Shown here piece by piece: positions 12,380 to 24,556 of a stretch of 64,000 bases of DNA. The position numbers were made by a program, and so were the translations under genes. Numbering within the stretch: position 1 is the first letter of the stretch; every line of letters begins with the position of its first letter. The stretch comes from Helopsaltes ochotensis (lineage: Eukaryota; Chordata; Aves; Passeriformes; Locustellidae), in the NCBI GenBank assembly GCA_013400155.1, contig VXBM01000138.1:745671-809670 (forward strand), read 5' to 3'. Under the pieces are notes generated by a model. That model worked only from the letters and a program-made list of their open reading frames with translations, did not search any database and was not told the DNA's origin.

Positions 12380-13625
12380 GGAATAAATAATTGAACTACA
12401 TGTATACAGCTGGTACATGTTTATAAGCAGATGAAGAACAGCCGAGAACAAATCATGTCATAGTTATTCACCTTCCTTCTGTGAGAAGTTAAGAGCTTTC
12501 CTGAAAAAAGAGAAAAGGAATAGAGATCATGTGGCTAAACTTCAGCAGGTCTCCCTTAAACAAGCTAAAGAAATATGGCACGGCTGGAAGGGAAGAATAT
12601 CATACTGGGGAAAGTAGCTATTAGGTTCACTGCCAAGTTGGAAGGATGCTGTAAGTGGAATTTCACAAGGTCTGTCTTCAGTCTGCCACCACTCCATACT
12701 TCCCTTAATTATTTCAAAAGCATGAAGTGTATACTTATTTAATTACTAATCAGCACCAAGCCAGGAGGGGTTGCACTAAGATTTGAAGGAAGGACTAGAA
12801 TATAAATGATCTTTACAAATTAGCAGAAAAAAAAAAATGAAGAAAACCCAAGAATTCAAGACAGTTCTAAAGGGAGGGAAACAAAATGTATCTGCAAAGT
12901 AATAGCAGGAACAGGACTGCAGAACAAGGGAAGCCAAGTCAGGGGTGACCATATCAGACATAGGTTGATGGCCTGGCAGACCTGGGTGCAGTCCTGCAAT
13001 GCTCAAGCAGGGTTAGGTCTGTGCAGTCACACTCCCCAGTGAAAGTCTGGTGACATCATACAAGTACAAAATGTCCGAGGTCAACTGGGAAGTCAAGTGA
13101 GGAGATCAGGATGGGCAGGAGACAGGACAGGACAACACTCACCCTCACCATTCCTGGCAAGCACTCGACACTGACATAGTGCTTCTGGGCCAAGGGTCGG
13201 AGACTTGATGAGGCTGCTCAGAGAAATTCAGACCCTCTAATGCACTTGGGGTCTGGTCAGAAATCTTGACCTATTGAAGGCTCTCAGACTGCTTCTATTA
13301 GGAAAAAAAAAAGGATCCTTAAAGGAGGGATGATAACTTGTCTCTAAGAAATGAGTAGAAGAAAAGAGATAAATGAGATTTCTCTACAAGTATTGTTCAA
13401 TCAGAAGCAGCAGACTTAAACTGAAGTAGAAGAAAATTGGTTTAAACATAAGGGAAACATTTTCTAAGTATCAAAATAAGCATTGCTGAAAGAGATTTTG
13501 CAGAGAGTAAAATCTCCTTCATCCATCAGAGTTTTCTAAGTATGGTTGATCATGGCTTGAGACAAGAAAATGGACTGAGTGACCTTTAAGTTCCTTCAAT
13601 CTTATTTTCTTTGATTTACCAGCAA
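12380..13625 (+). mobile_element. CR1: Ancient CR1 LINE copy (ORF2 relic and 3' UTR)
   Basis: A strongly decayed, plus-oriented CR1. Near 12450 AACAAATCATGTCATAGTTA recalls the CR1 ORF2 segment before the reverse-transcriptase core. At 12615-12690 the order 'gtagctatta..tgccaagttggaagga..gtggaatttcacaaggtctgt' follows the RT segment that normally encodes a G(V/I)PQGS-type motif. At 12755-12778 the sequence CACCAAGCCAGGAGGGGTTGCA corresponds to the block just after the catalytic FADD site, which is itself no longer readable. At 13410-13600 the blocks ACTTAAACTGAAG, TTAAACATAAG..AACATTTTCTAA and GGACTGAGTGACCTTTAAG are the CR1 3' UTR. All frames are broken. The divergence suggests an insertion much older than the other CR1 copies here. 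Confidence 0.7.
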
Positions 13626-14311
13626 TATTGATGACCATATTCCATGGAATGTGTATCTACAAGTAATCAGTGTAATGATTTGTAGAATAAGGTACTAATG
13701 TCACACTTTAACTCTTTAGTCCTAAAGAGTACTGATTTGAGTAAACAAAAATAGAATTTACATTTTCTACTACAATTAGAAATCATCTAGAAGAGCTGCT
13801 ATTTATTAACTTATAAGACGTAATTATTGCTACTGAAATATCTACTTCTAGGTGACACCTTTCAAAAATAGGCATTAATACTTTTCCAGTGTTTTCTATA
13901 AAAGCTTTCAAGATGGCAAGTATCTTTAGGCAGAGCAGAAGACATCTTGTTTTGTCATGTGTAGATAAATACTGTACAGATTGAGGATGTGGATTTAAAG
14001 AACACAGAGTCTAATTCAAAAAAAAAAAGTAATGTTAATCACTTGTGGATCATTTTAAAGTGATTTGCTCTGTCTAGTCAGCTTTGTCTATTTGACTGAA
14101 TTTAATACTGTTGACATTTCTACTCTCAATTTTAAACTTTGTATTTTTCTCTAGCTTGTTTTTGCAGTAACTTAATTAAAGAGTGGGTAGCTTGATACAG
14201 ACTCCAGGGTGACAGTTGCCTTATAAAATATGAAGCAGTGCACAAAGTGTGCCGAGTTGATATATAACAATGTCCGAGACTGGAAGACCCTGAGCAACCG
14301 AACTGCAGTTG
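13626..14311. other. Unique AT-rich noncoding sequence
   Basis: No gene, named repeat or structured element seen between the old CR1 and the (ATTT)n tract. Confidence 0.5.
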
Positions 14312-14340
14312 ATTATTTATTTATTTACTTATTTATTTAT
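14312..14340 (+). repeat. (ATTT)n microsatellite, interrupted
   Basis: ATTATTTATTTATTTA, then one CTTA interruption, then more TTTA units. The frame at 14230-14451 that runs through it reads as LFIYLFIYP and is not a gene. Confidence 0.9.
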
Positions 14341-14584
14341 CCAATTCAGTCCCTTGTTGTTGTCAACATACCCTTACCCATGGGAGCTTATACTACACAA
14401 TTTAACCATGGTATACAGCCAAGGGCCTGTTTAACACATGGCCATCCATGAAACAAAACTGTTAACATAATTGTCAATAACTTTGTCTACATATACAACC
14501 AAAGCTAAGGTGGAAGTTCTCCACTGGACTATCCATGAGTAGATTCTGGGATTGTATGAATAATTCTGCTAACTCCACTAAATA

Positions 14585-15235
14585 TCACAGAATCACAGAA
14601 TTGCAGAATATTCTGAGTTGGAAGGGACCCACAAGGATTATCGAGCCCAGCTCCCGGCCCTGCACAGGACAGTCCCAAAAGTCACACCTTGTGTCCAACA
14701 GTATCATCCAAAACCTCCTGCAGCTTTGTCAGGTTGGTGCTGTGACCAGTGTCCTGGGGACCCTGTTCCAGTGCTCCACCACCTTCTGAGTGAAGAACCT
14801 TTTTCTAACATCCAACCCAAACGTTCCCTGACACAATCCTAGGCCATTCCCTTGGGTCCTGTCACTGTCACCACAGAGCAGAGATCAGTGTCTGCTCCTC
14901 CTCATCCCCTCACAAGCTGTAACTGCAGTGGGGTCTCCCCTCAGTCTCCTCCAGGCTGAACAGACCAGGTGACCTCAGCTCGTCCTCGTATAACTTCTCC
15001 CTCAAGGACCTTCACCATCTCTGTTGCCCTTTGGATGTTCTCTAGTAGCTTCATTTCTCTTTTATATTGTGGTGCCCAGAACTGCCCCCAGCACCCAAGG
15101 TGATGCTGCCCCAGCCCGGAGCAGAGCAGAGCAGTACCATCCCCTCCCTTGCCTGGCTGGCAATGCTGGGCCTGACAGGGTTGGCCCTCCTGGCTGCCAG
15201 GGCACGCTGACTCATATTCAACTTGGCATTGAACT
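14585..15235 (-). mobile_element. CR1: CR1 LINE fragment, 3' region
   Basis: A minus-oriented CR1 of about 650 bp, among the best preserved in the window. Read along the plus strand, it starts with the complement of the 3' end (AATCACAGAATTGCAGAAT, GAGTTGGAAGGGACCCACAAGGAT). It continues through 'ctgcacaggacagtccca', 'ctgttccagtgctccaccacc', 'gaacctttttctaacatccaaccc' and 'ctccaggctgaacag', and ends in the ORF2 C-terminal part near 15200. It is 5'-truncated. The overlapping frames at 14535-15410 (up to 119 codons) are shadows of this repeat. Confidence 0.92.
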
Positions 15236-18200
15236 GCTCGGGGCTCGATTTGGTTACCTGAAGGTAAGTATTTGGTACCATGGAAGATGTTCTGGGATGT
15301 CTCTGCTGGTCTTCATGCCAGTGCAGGTGACTGTAGTCTTCCTTTAATTCCTGTGCCAAATCTAAAAGCTTTATATAGATCTGAGCCCTACATGGCAGAA
15401 GATATCTCAAATGGCACTTAGAGGCATGTGTTTTGGCAGGTTTATCAAGGGCTATAGCAGCTCAGTCTTAAACACGCAGCTGTCATTTGGTAACCAACAT
15501 CTCGGTGACTTCCTCTGAATGCAGACACTTGTGCTAGTAGATTTATTCTTTTGTTTAACTATAAACATGCAGTGCCTTTTGTAACCTTCTATGGTATTAA
15601 TTAGTGACAAGACTGTACTCACCTGGACTGGCAATTGGAATGGGGCTTTACACAGAGAACAGTTAAAGTTAGAGAAGTTATATTTATCTATAGAAATTGT
15701 TGGGCTAGATCTAGGAAATTACAGTTTGGGAATATACCACAGCAACCGCAACTTTATTTTGTAAAATCCCACCTATCAGATAATCCCAGATGAAATAGCC
15801 AGACTCACAACCCTATTTTTCTTTCCTGTTTTTATTACTAGTCAAAATATATTAGTTTTGAGGGTCTTTTTTCCCTATCTGTCCTCTCTAAAGGAATCAC
15901 AGAAGAAATATAATCTATTACAAGGAACAGCAGAGTCTAGAGAAGCAATACTTGAAGTCTTGTCTTTTTCTTCCTCAGAATCTGCTTGCAATTAATATAT
16001 AATATACATATTACACACAATATGAGAACATTGCAGCAGGAGAGGTGTCTGTCACAGCCCATCTAGATGTGTGTCTATACATCTATACTTTTAAACACTG
16101 GCAATTAACAGTGTCTTTGTGGAGCAGGTTTCATAAGATGCCTTGCATCACTGCCAGTTTACAGCAGGTTTAGTTACACTGAAAGGGACTTCACGCACTC
16201 AGGCTGAGTATCTACTTTCATCTTCCTTTACTGGGATATTATATTCCAATTATCACTCCCTCAGCTGTGCACAGAATTAGCTTCTTCTTCCCTAAATTTA
16301 GGTTTCTGTAGATGCTTGCATGTCTATTAATGACCATGGTCTCCCTCTGTGATAATGGAGAGAAAACAGCCTCACTTGGATGAGTTTCATGTGCCATTTT
16401 AGGCGTCTGCCTTGAGATGAGACAGATCATTCGCAGAAATCCCTACTCATCTCCCTTACTAAGAAAAGCCAGAGAACAAACTCAACAGACCCTTATTTTT
16501 AATAATGACTCTTCCACCAAAACTGCCTCTTACCAACTGGTTGCAAAGAAGAAAGCACTTTAAAATGCAAAGAAAAGTGACTAAAGGTGAACTTAAGTCC
16601 ATTTTCCATGGAATTGGATGGAGTGTATTTATATAATCAAGTATCATGTCTCCTTTTAGGACTAGAGTGTAACTTGCTGCAGTTCTCAATCTATATTATG
16701 AGCCTATATGATATATGTGAAAGTGACTAAATGGTTTATGTGCCAATCCTATTCACTGCTCTCCGCAGGAAAAACAAAAGTATTTTAAGGCTTAGCTGAC
16801 TCACATCTCATATGGTCAAAGCCAACTCATTTCTGTACCTACTGACACATATTTAAATTCAGGTACAGAGCTGCTCTATACATGGCGAGTCTGAAGCTTT
16901 TCATGTGGAAAGTGCCTATATCCTGATTCAGAAAATATATAAAATACATTCGCAGGAGTATTATTCAAACCTAGTCTAAATAGAGGTTCAGAATTACGTC
17001 TCTCACCCTGTACTTGAATATTCTTATGATACCACAGTGTTCAAAGCACTCTGACACTCTGGTGGCTCCTATTGTCCTGAGCGTCCCTATGAATTATGAC
17101 ATAAGGATCTCTATTGACCTGGAACCTTTGTATTATCTGTCTGTTTTGAAATAGTCTGGAACTATAGGAGGCAGAACTGCATGTACTGCATTTCAATCTT
17201 CCTAAAGAGCAACAAATTATTACACAGACTATAAAAGATTTGGTGAATCAAAAATAATTTTAGAAATTTATCTTTGGCATTTATCTAAGATTTTTATCAA
17301 CGTATGATAGCCTGTTCTAGCCCTTATAATAAAGCTGAGTTTTTCTTCAAAATAAAAGGAGAAAAGAATGAAATTCACTGTGCATGAATGTGACATTTTC
17401 ATTACTATTTAAAGTTTCTTTACAAAGCAGAGCTCAGGAGGTGCTGTTCCAGTGCTCCCTCATTTATAACCTATTTTGTGACTCACAGAGACCTTGTATA
17501 AACAATCATGGTGAAAAATAAATTAATTCTCTCCTCATCTCAGTTACTCCTGAAATGCCATTACTGTAGTTCACAAACATGGACATGGTCTCAGTGCTAT
17601 TCATTAAAAACATTGGTTAACTAGAAACAAAATAGATATAAAACCAGAATTGTAGTTTAGATAAAATATTTCCTATGCTGCCAGCAAAGATTGAAATGGA
17701 TTCCATTCTGTTTGTCGTAGGAGGCTACTAATAGCACAAGAACTCCCTGGAGAAACCCACTGAAGCAAGACCATGACCCATCTCTGTAGGAGGTGATCCA
17801 CCATCATCCTTTCTTTGTGGCTTTTCTGCAAGATGAATGGCTTTAGATTACACAGGAGCTCTGCAGGTAGAGCTGAATCCACTTTGGTTTTGGACTGCCT
17901 TAGCCACAGCAGGAAGCCAATCCTTCCCCTTCCTACTCTATTAACTAGATAATTTAAAGTGGCATCCTACCACATTTCAAGTTAATTGAAAGTGTTAAAT
18001 GAAAAATGATTGACAGAACCAATTTTTGGTTTTATATAATTTGCACAGGCTTGTGGGAAATGTTCTAATCATTTACCTTTCCACTCCACATTTAGGAATA
18101 CATCTTGCTTATACGTTGCAAATGTTTTTTTCATGCAGAAAAGATTTTATCCTCTACTAGGTTTTGTGCAGGAATAAAAGTATCTATGATGTGTGCTGAA

Positions 18201-20183
18201 CTCCTTCAGTTATTTTGGAAATAATGATGAAACTGTAAGATTGCTGATTAAATCACCATAATTCCCAGGCAGGATGTCTAGAGCCATCAGCTCTTGAGGC
18301 CGTATAATAAACTCTGAAAAGCATCTGAAAATCTGACTGATGTTTTGCAGCTAAAATACTTCAAACTGACAAAAAGCACAAGGAGGTAAATATGCCACAC
18401 TTTCAAACTCTACCAGTGATACTGCGCTATAAGGAGCTACATTTTCAGCAGTGCAATCAGAGCATCATCTCTTGCTCAAGAGTTAAGATGACATTGAAAT
18501 ATAATTGTTAAAAGCTAAATAACTAAAGAAATATTTTCAGTTTCATCAGGACTTCTGCGGGTTTAATTTAGAGGCTTAACAGAGAATGATCGCAATTAAA
18601 AAGGTCTTTCATTTTGTAATGTTACGTTGGTCTGGGAGATGTTTCCTTCACACAGAATAGGAAATAACTGTGGAACCAGAATATTTACCAGTGGAAAGAT
18701 TATTTTTGGATGCTGCCACAGGATGGATTTAAGTGCCAGTCATGGAGCTACCACATGTAATTAAGTGAATCTGAAAGTATTACAGATGACTGGATTGTAG
18801 CCTAGGCTAGACAGTTATTTGAAGAAGCAAGTTGGAGTAATTAAATCATCTCAATGCTACAGCTTTAGACTCCAAGAAGGGTGGTGAGAAAAAGTAAGAT
18901 GCAAAGAATTTTTCTTTTTTTTAAGAAGAAAAAAACACCAAAAAACCTCATTGCATTCTTTCAGGCTGCATAGATTCTCTAGTGCATGGGAAATGCATGT
19001 TACACAGTGATGGATGAGAAAGAGCATGCTACAAGGGTGTCTGTTGAACAGAATGCAAGTTTTCCTCCTATTTCTTGTTTTTGCAGGGGAAAAAAATAGG
19101 ATTATATTTCTTTTTACAGAATTTTGTACAAATGTATCCTTAGCTTCCTGTAGAGACTGGAATAATTATTAATAATAATTATTTAATTAGCTCTGGATAT
19201 TCAGAAACAGAAATGGTAATGATAGACCCTGCATTTCTACCCATGGGCAAGGTGTATAAGATTCTGTAAAAAGAAAAGGAATACAGAATTCCCTGAATAT
19301 TTAAAGTATATCAAAAGCTTTGGGGTCATCACATTACTGATTGAGATTCATCTCTAATTTTATAAAACTTCCTCAGTGCATTTTTGGCATAATCGTAATA
19401 TTTTAAGACAGTTTTATACTGAAATCTTTCTAATCAGAATATCTGGTGAGAATCCTGAATGGAAAAAGAAATCTCAGCCAGTATATTTTTAAAGCATACA
19501 GCCATTCAGAATCTGATTACCTTTTCACATTTTCATACAAAATGGATTAATGTGTCCCTGTCTTTATTACATTTTCAACACTTGCCATTCATGATTAAAC
19601 CAACACTATGAAGATGTATTACACAGCAACATAAATGGCCACATTAACATAGGGTATATATGTGCCTGAGAAGTTAAAGGCAGATTGATTTGTGATACTT
19701 TTACATTAGATGCAATGTACCTAAAAATATTTCACCAAACTTCAGAGTCAACAATCTGGGGAGAATATAAATAAATAGATGGAAGCTTAGATGGAGGAGA
19801 AAGAACTGCAGAAAAGTGTTAATTAAATCAACCACGTGTGGGAATGTGATAGAGTGCTATGATGAAAGCTAGATCCAATTTCTTATAGATAACATTTCAA
19901 AGGAGAAATTGCCACACAACTGGAAGCACCTACTCCAGAGGTCCAGTGCTGAGAGACAGTGTTTATTATGGGTCAGGACTGATGTGTACTGAGAAGGATT
20001 CTGTGCAAATCTTACTTTGTGCATGTCTTAAATTATGCCTAATTCTCTTGTGAAATTATTTCCCCCATTAATCACAGAATTACTTCTCTATGCAATTTAT
20101 CTCACTTCTACTTATGCTGCTACACAACACGTAGATTTTCAGTATGTGAGGGGCTAACAAGAAAAAAGGAGGGAGACTTTACA
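15236..20183. other. Unique AT-rich noncoding sequence
   Basis: Nearly 5 kb without a recognised gene or repeat. Short frames at 15452-15634, 16239-16430, 16459-16689 and 17673-17882 are all under 80 codons and unrecognised. AT-rich patches such as 19165-19190 (AATTATTAATAATAATTATT) are simple-sequence-like. Confidence 0.5.
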
Positions 20184-20454
20184 AGGCCTGTAGTGACAGG
20201 AGAAAGCACAAGGGTTTTAAATTGAAGGACAGTAGATTTAGATGGCTATAAGGAAGAATTATTTTATTGTGAGAGTGGTGAGACACCGGATAAAATTTTC
20301 CAGAGAGGTTTCTACATATGTGAAAGTGTTCAAGGTCAGGTTGGATGAGGCTTTGAGCAACCTGGTCTAGTGGAGCATGTTCCTGTCCTTGGTGGAAGGG
20401 GTGAACCACATGATCTTTAAAGGCCCCTTTAAATCTAAACCATTCCGTGATTTT
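20184..20454 (+). mobile_element. CR1: CR1 LINE fragment, 3' end
   Basis: A plus-oriented CR1 3' end. It starts in the 'agtgacaggag..aagggttttaaattgaa' block and continues through 'agaggtttctacatatgtgaaagtgttcaaggtcaggttggatgaggctttgagcaacctggtctagtggag', with 'gatctttaaaggcccctttaaatctaaaccattccgtga' just before the tail. It lacks the expected octamer repeats after 20454. Frames on both strands here are repeat shadows. Confidence 0.92.
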
Positions 20455-22495
20455 CTGTTTTATCACCTCCACAGAGTACCTAACTCCATTCCTATTATTT
20501 CAACTCCATTCCAGGTTCGTATTTTTTTACTGGACATTTTGTTTTTTGCTATCTTGAGACATTTACTTGTGTTTCCAAAATAGAGTTGCACTCAAATACA
20601 TTTTGAAGCTTGTCATTAGGAATCTGAAATGGGTGATGGAGCAGCACCATCTTTTTCTTTTTTTTTTTTTTTTTTCACTCTATTTTTTAAAATGCTTAAT
20701 TAATCAACCCAGATTTCTGCATTTCAGATCCAACAAACTTTAAAAATCAATAATAATAATAAGCGTTTTTGATTTGTTTTCTAACCTGTGACTTACTCTG
20801 CCTCATACAAACCTATAAAGATCTGTTTAAAATCCAACCTATTACTTGATAGACTTTAGACCTCTGTCAAGAAAGTTGTAAAGTAAGGCATCTTAGTCCC
20901 ATTAAAGTCTGTCTTGCCATCTGCTTCTGGAGGCAAGGTTTCTAGTTGAATATTAACTGGATAATACAGCTGTCAGCAAAAGAGTGCAGCTGCCATCTTA
21001 AAAGTCAATATGAGACAGATCCATCAGACTATCATTATAAAATGATCTCCAGCATGACATCACCTCTAGCAAAATTTCAGCTTGGAATGACCCTTGAAAC
21101 ATCTTTTTGCTGTCTGTTGTATAATCTGCCACAACGAGCACAGGAAGCATAATAGTGTGGTTTCTACTGTGGGAGTAACTCACTGGCCAAAAACCAACCC
21201 TACATGAGAGATACTCAGATGGAGACTGCAGAAGAGGGGCCAGGCCAGCCCAAAGCAGCAGGTCCAGGTCTGCTTGGTCCCAGATTTTTGGGGTATCTAG
21301 TGGTTCAGTTCACAGTGTCCATTCACGGGAAAGGCAAGTGAAGTTCCATGGACACCTCACCTTCCCTTTCCACCGGGGCCCTGTCTAAGCAGCACTCTCC
21401 ATCAGGAGCCAGCTTACTCCTCAGCCTCTGTGCATATACATATCTGAGCCAGCTAAGTTTCATCTTGTACCCCTCTAATTTATCTCACTGGTACTGAATT
21501 ATCCTCCCTGCTGTGATTCTCAGCCCTATGCCTGCCCTTCATTCATCATCCTCGTGCTTATTGTCTGTCTCCATGCTGCTGCCGATAGCATCGGCTGCCG
21601 CCACGCTCTGAGCCGAGCACTGCAGAGATTATTCACGTCTAAGCTGCTTGCTCTGTGTACAGGCAATCTCTCCACGTAAATGAGAATACCTTTACAGACT
21701 TTCTGATAAACACTGACCCCCCCTTTGTATGCCTCTTATCCATTTTTCTCTGAAATCATTCTCACCGCTTGCCAGTAACAGTGATCATTCTGAAGACTTT
21801 AGTGAGAGACTTATTTATCTGCTTTGGAATGATTTGGGGTCATTTTTTTCCTCCTGGATACATTTCATCTCTGAGGCTGTTTCCAAGGGCAGTTGCATGG
21901 TTAGGGAGAATTTGGAGGAGAGTACATTTACAGTTTGGGGTTTTTCTCCTGAAGAAGAGAATGCACAGTTAGCTGTCTATGGGGAATTATGAGAACAAGA
22001 TTCTAAATCTCGCTGCTTTAAATTATTCCAAAAGCCATGGCCTGGAAGGTGTAATTGGCAGGGAAGTGTAGAATTTGTCAGTGCAGCTCAATAATTATCT
22101 AGTCAGAACTCCTGAATGAACTCTTCCCAGTAATTTTTTTCAGCCCTAGACAGCTCTGCAGCTATTTTATTTCAGCTTAACCATTGTGAAGTAGTCATGA
22201 TTTTGTGTAGCATTTTTAGTTTCCCAGATGAATAATGCATTTTATTTTGCCCACAAAAGTTACTGGGGCTCAGGTATTTCTATCTTTTTAATATTATTTT
22301 TTATTATTTTGAAGAAAAAAAATTGTGATAGAGTGCTAAATCTGTTTTGTACAGTACAACATATGGCTGCCTGAAGTACCCCTCTCCCTCATTTTTTTAT
22401 TCATATGATACATGAAAAATGGCATAAATGTATTTCATTGTGTCACCTAGAATCTGTGTAGCCAACAATAATGAATATGCTTTACTCTTCAGCTT
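20455..22495. other. Unique noncoding sequence with T-rich tract and a CpG-bearing patch
   Basis: A T homopolymer region lies at about 20654-20677. From about 21190 to 21660 base composition is noticeably less AT-rich. The patch near 21580-21630 (GCTGCCGATAGCATCGGCTGCCGCCACG) has several CpG dinucleotides and a short GCCGATAGCATCGGC near-palindrome. No gene-like frame accompanies it. The 87-codon frame at 21729-21992 has no recognisable domain. Confidence 0.45.
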
Positions 22496-22680
22496 GGTAG
22501 TGTTTCATTTTCTCCTGACAAGATTATTTGACAAGCAGGCCCTGCACTGGCAATGTTGTTTATTTTCATAGGCATGTAAATTATCTTGACAGTCTCATAA
22601 ACATAAATTGGCAAGCATACTGTCCCACAGCAATGCTTGTTAAAATACACTAATGGAATATAATAAATAAATTATTCTAG
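22496..22680 (+). repeat. Copy A of a duplicated noncoding element
   Basis: This segment aligns in direct orientation with 24371-24556. The best-preserved core includes AGGCATGTAAATT, TTGACAGTCTCATAAAC, TAAATTGGCAAGCATA, TGTCCCA.AGCAATGCTT and TTAAAATAC.CTAATGGAATA. By eye the core is roughly 85-90% identical and the flanks less so. It matches no CR1 or LTR block in this window and codes for nothing. It may be a locally duplicated regulatory element or two copies of an unrecognised ancient repeat. Confidence 0.85.
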
Positions 22681-22920
22681 TGTATTTATAACATGGTAGC
22701 ATACCATTACATCTTGTGAAAGTTATACAGCACAGGATTATATGCTCTACATTTCCTACAGCTCACAATAACTTGTTGACCATCTATTTAATGCAATTAA
22801 CTCTGAAGAAAAACGCATAGATCTATACTCAGGGGTGTATTCAGCTTCAAAATAATGCAAATAATAATTTACCCAGACTGAAAATGTTAGATAGCTTTTA
22901 TCATTCTGTACACAACGGTT

Positions 22921-22965
22921 TCATGGAGTCATACAATGGTTTGGGTAGGAAGGGACACCAAATTT
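22921..22965 (-). mobile_element. CR1: Short CR1 3'-end remnant
   Basis: TCATGGAGTCATACAATGGT followed by TTGGGTAGGAAGGGACACC matches the complement of the last 45 bp or so of a CR1 3' end. The similarity fades after the 'aagggacacc' block. Confidence 0.7.
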
Positions 22966-24370
22966 CACTTGGAATACCTGTGCAGGAGGTAGGTGAAGGG
23001 AAATGTACATGTATCCAATTAACAAACTGCATGCTTGGTAGCTGGTAGTTGGGCTAGATACCAAAATACCCAAAGATGTTTGAAGTGCACCTGGGAAACA
23101 GGTTTAGCTTTGGAAGTCCATAAAGAACAAATGCAAATTATTCATGGATGGTCTGGGTGAATGTCACGCTGTAATTGATTCAGCTGGTTTTGATGGTTGC
23201 TCAAAGTTCCCCATAGAAGCCATGAGCAATTTAAAATTGTCCTTGATACCAAAGAAAGGAGCTCGAGACAGGTCTTGGATGTCTTTGGAGCCAAAGCAAG
23301 CTAAGACACAGACATCAGTGGCAAATATCACCTCAGAATGTAAGTCCATGACCACATCATAGGTGTCAGCTCAGGGGGTCTGTAATCTTCAGAGATTCAT
23401 TCTTATGAATTCCAGGCTTCTCTAGGGTTCTTTAGTGCCACTGGAGGAAAGAAGACTGTTTGAGGAAGAAATCATTTCACCTAATTTATAAGGTGATGAA
23501 TCACGGTCTCAAGGAGACTATATCTCTGTTTAGGAAGCCTAGATCAGTTGCTGAGATTTCAACAATAATTTTTAAGTGAGCTAAAGTCAGGCAGAATTAG
23601 TTCTACCTAGAGAGTTTGAAAATTGGAGAGATATTCCCCTCAATGTTTTCCCTCATTATATAATCACCATTTTATGAATCAACTGTAAATAACAAGCAGC
23701 ATCTAATCTTCTCCCTGGAGTAATTAAAATAATGATAAGGGAAACAACTCCAGAGCACTTGGCTACCTCCTATCTCCTTGACATGTGTCAAGTTGGTGTC
23801 ACTGCCAGTATCTTGTAGAGACTGAATTGCCTGCTTTGTCAGGCTGGATAAGAATTTGTCTTTGTATTTTTCTCTGAAATCCCAAATTGTTCAGTACTGA
23901 TATGAGCAGAAGTTCAAAAAGGTCATTAAATGCCTTCAAATTCTCGAGCTGCTTTAGCACCAGTCTGAGTGCTGAGCGCTGTCTGGAGCTGTCTAATTAA
24001 TACCAGCTCCCAAAGACTCCTGAGAACCACTCCACTGGTCAGCAACAAGCCAATCCAAAGGCACACTCCAGAAATGACCTTCAGTGTCGACTTGCTCCTT
24101 TCCAGGGGACTGCCTGGCAAAATTTAAACTGCAAAAAATTTGTTTCTAAATGCAAAATACAGAATGCAAGAAATTTACTTACTGGTGTGGTTTTGTATTG
24201 GGCCAGTTTCAATGAAAAGTTTTCCTAAATAGAAATGACTGCACAATATGGCTCATAATTTCATTATTTTCTTGCCCCTTCCCTTACTGAAATAAATATT
24301 TATTGAGCTCAACAGGGGGAATAAAAAATCCGTGGCATTCTCTGTGTACCACTTTTTGTATGAGCTCTCC
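22966..24370. other. Unique noncoding sequence between the two element copies
   Basis: No gene or named repeat. The frames at 23144-23362 and 23926-24120 are short and unrecognised. The part just upstream of copy B (about 24240-24370) shows faint collinearity with sequence upstream of copy A (about 22350-22495), so the duplicated unit may originally have been longer. Confidence 0.45.
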
Positions 24371-24556
24371 TATGTCTCATTTCTCCATGACAACCTCATT
24401 TGACAGGCAGTCCCTGCTTTGGCAATGTTGTATCATATTTTCTTAGGCATGTAAATTCTGTTGACAGTCTCATAAACGTAAATTGGCAAGCATAGTGTCC
24501 CAAAGCAATGCTTATTAAAATACGCTAATGGAATAGGATAAATACATTATTTTCAA
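24371..24556 (+). repeat. Copy B of a duplicated noncoding element
   Basis: The second copy of the element at 22496-22680, in the same orientation, starting 1,875 bp downstream. It differs from copy A by scattered substitutions and a few small indels, for example an extra short AT-rich insertion near TTGTATCATATTTTC. The central 100 bp or so are clearly better conserved than the edges. No terminal inverted repeats, poly-A tail or target duplications are visible, which argues against recent transposition. Confidence 0.85.

Noticed and set aside
15024..15410. Overlapping frames of 107 and 119 codons on opposite strands as possible genes
   Set aside because: Largely coincide with or adjoin the minus-oriented CR1 at 14585-15235. 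The sequence is explained by the repeat, and the frames carry no CR1 protein motif in register.
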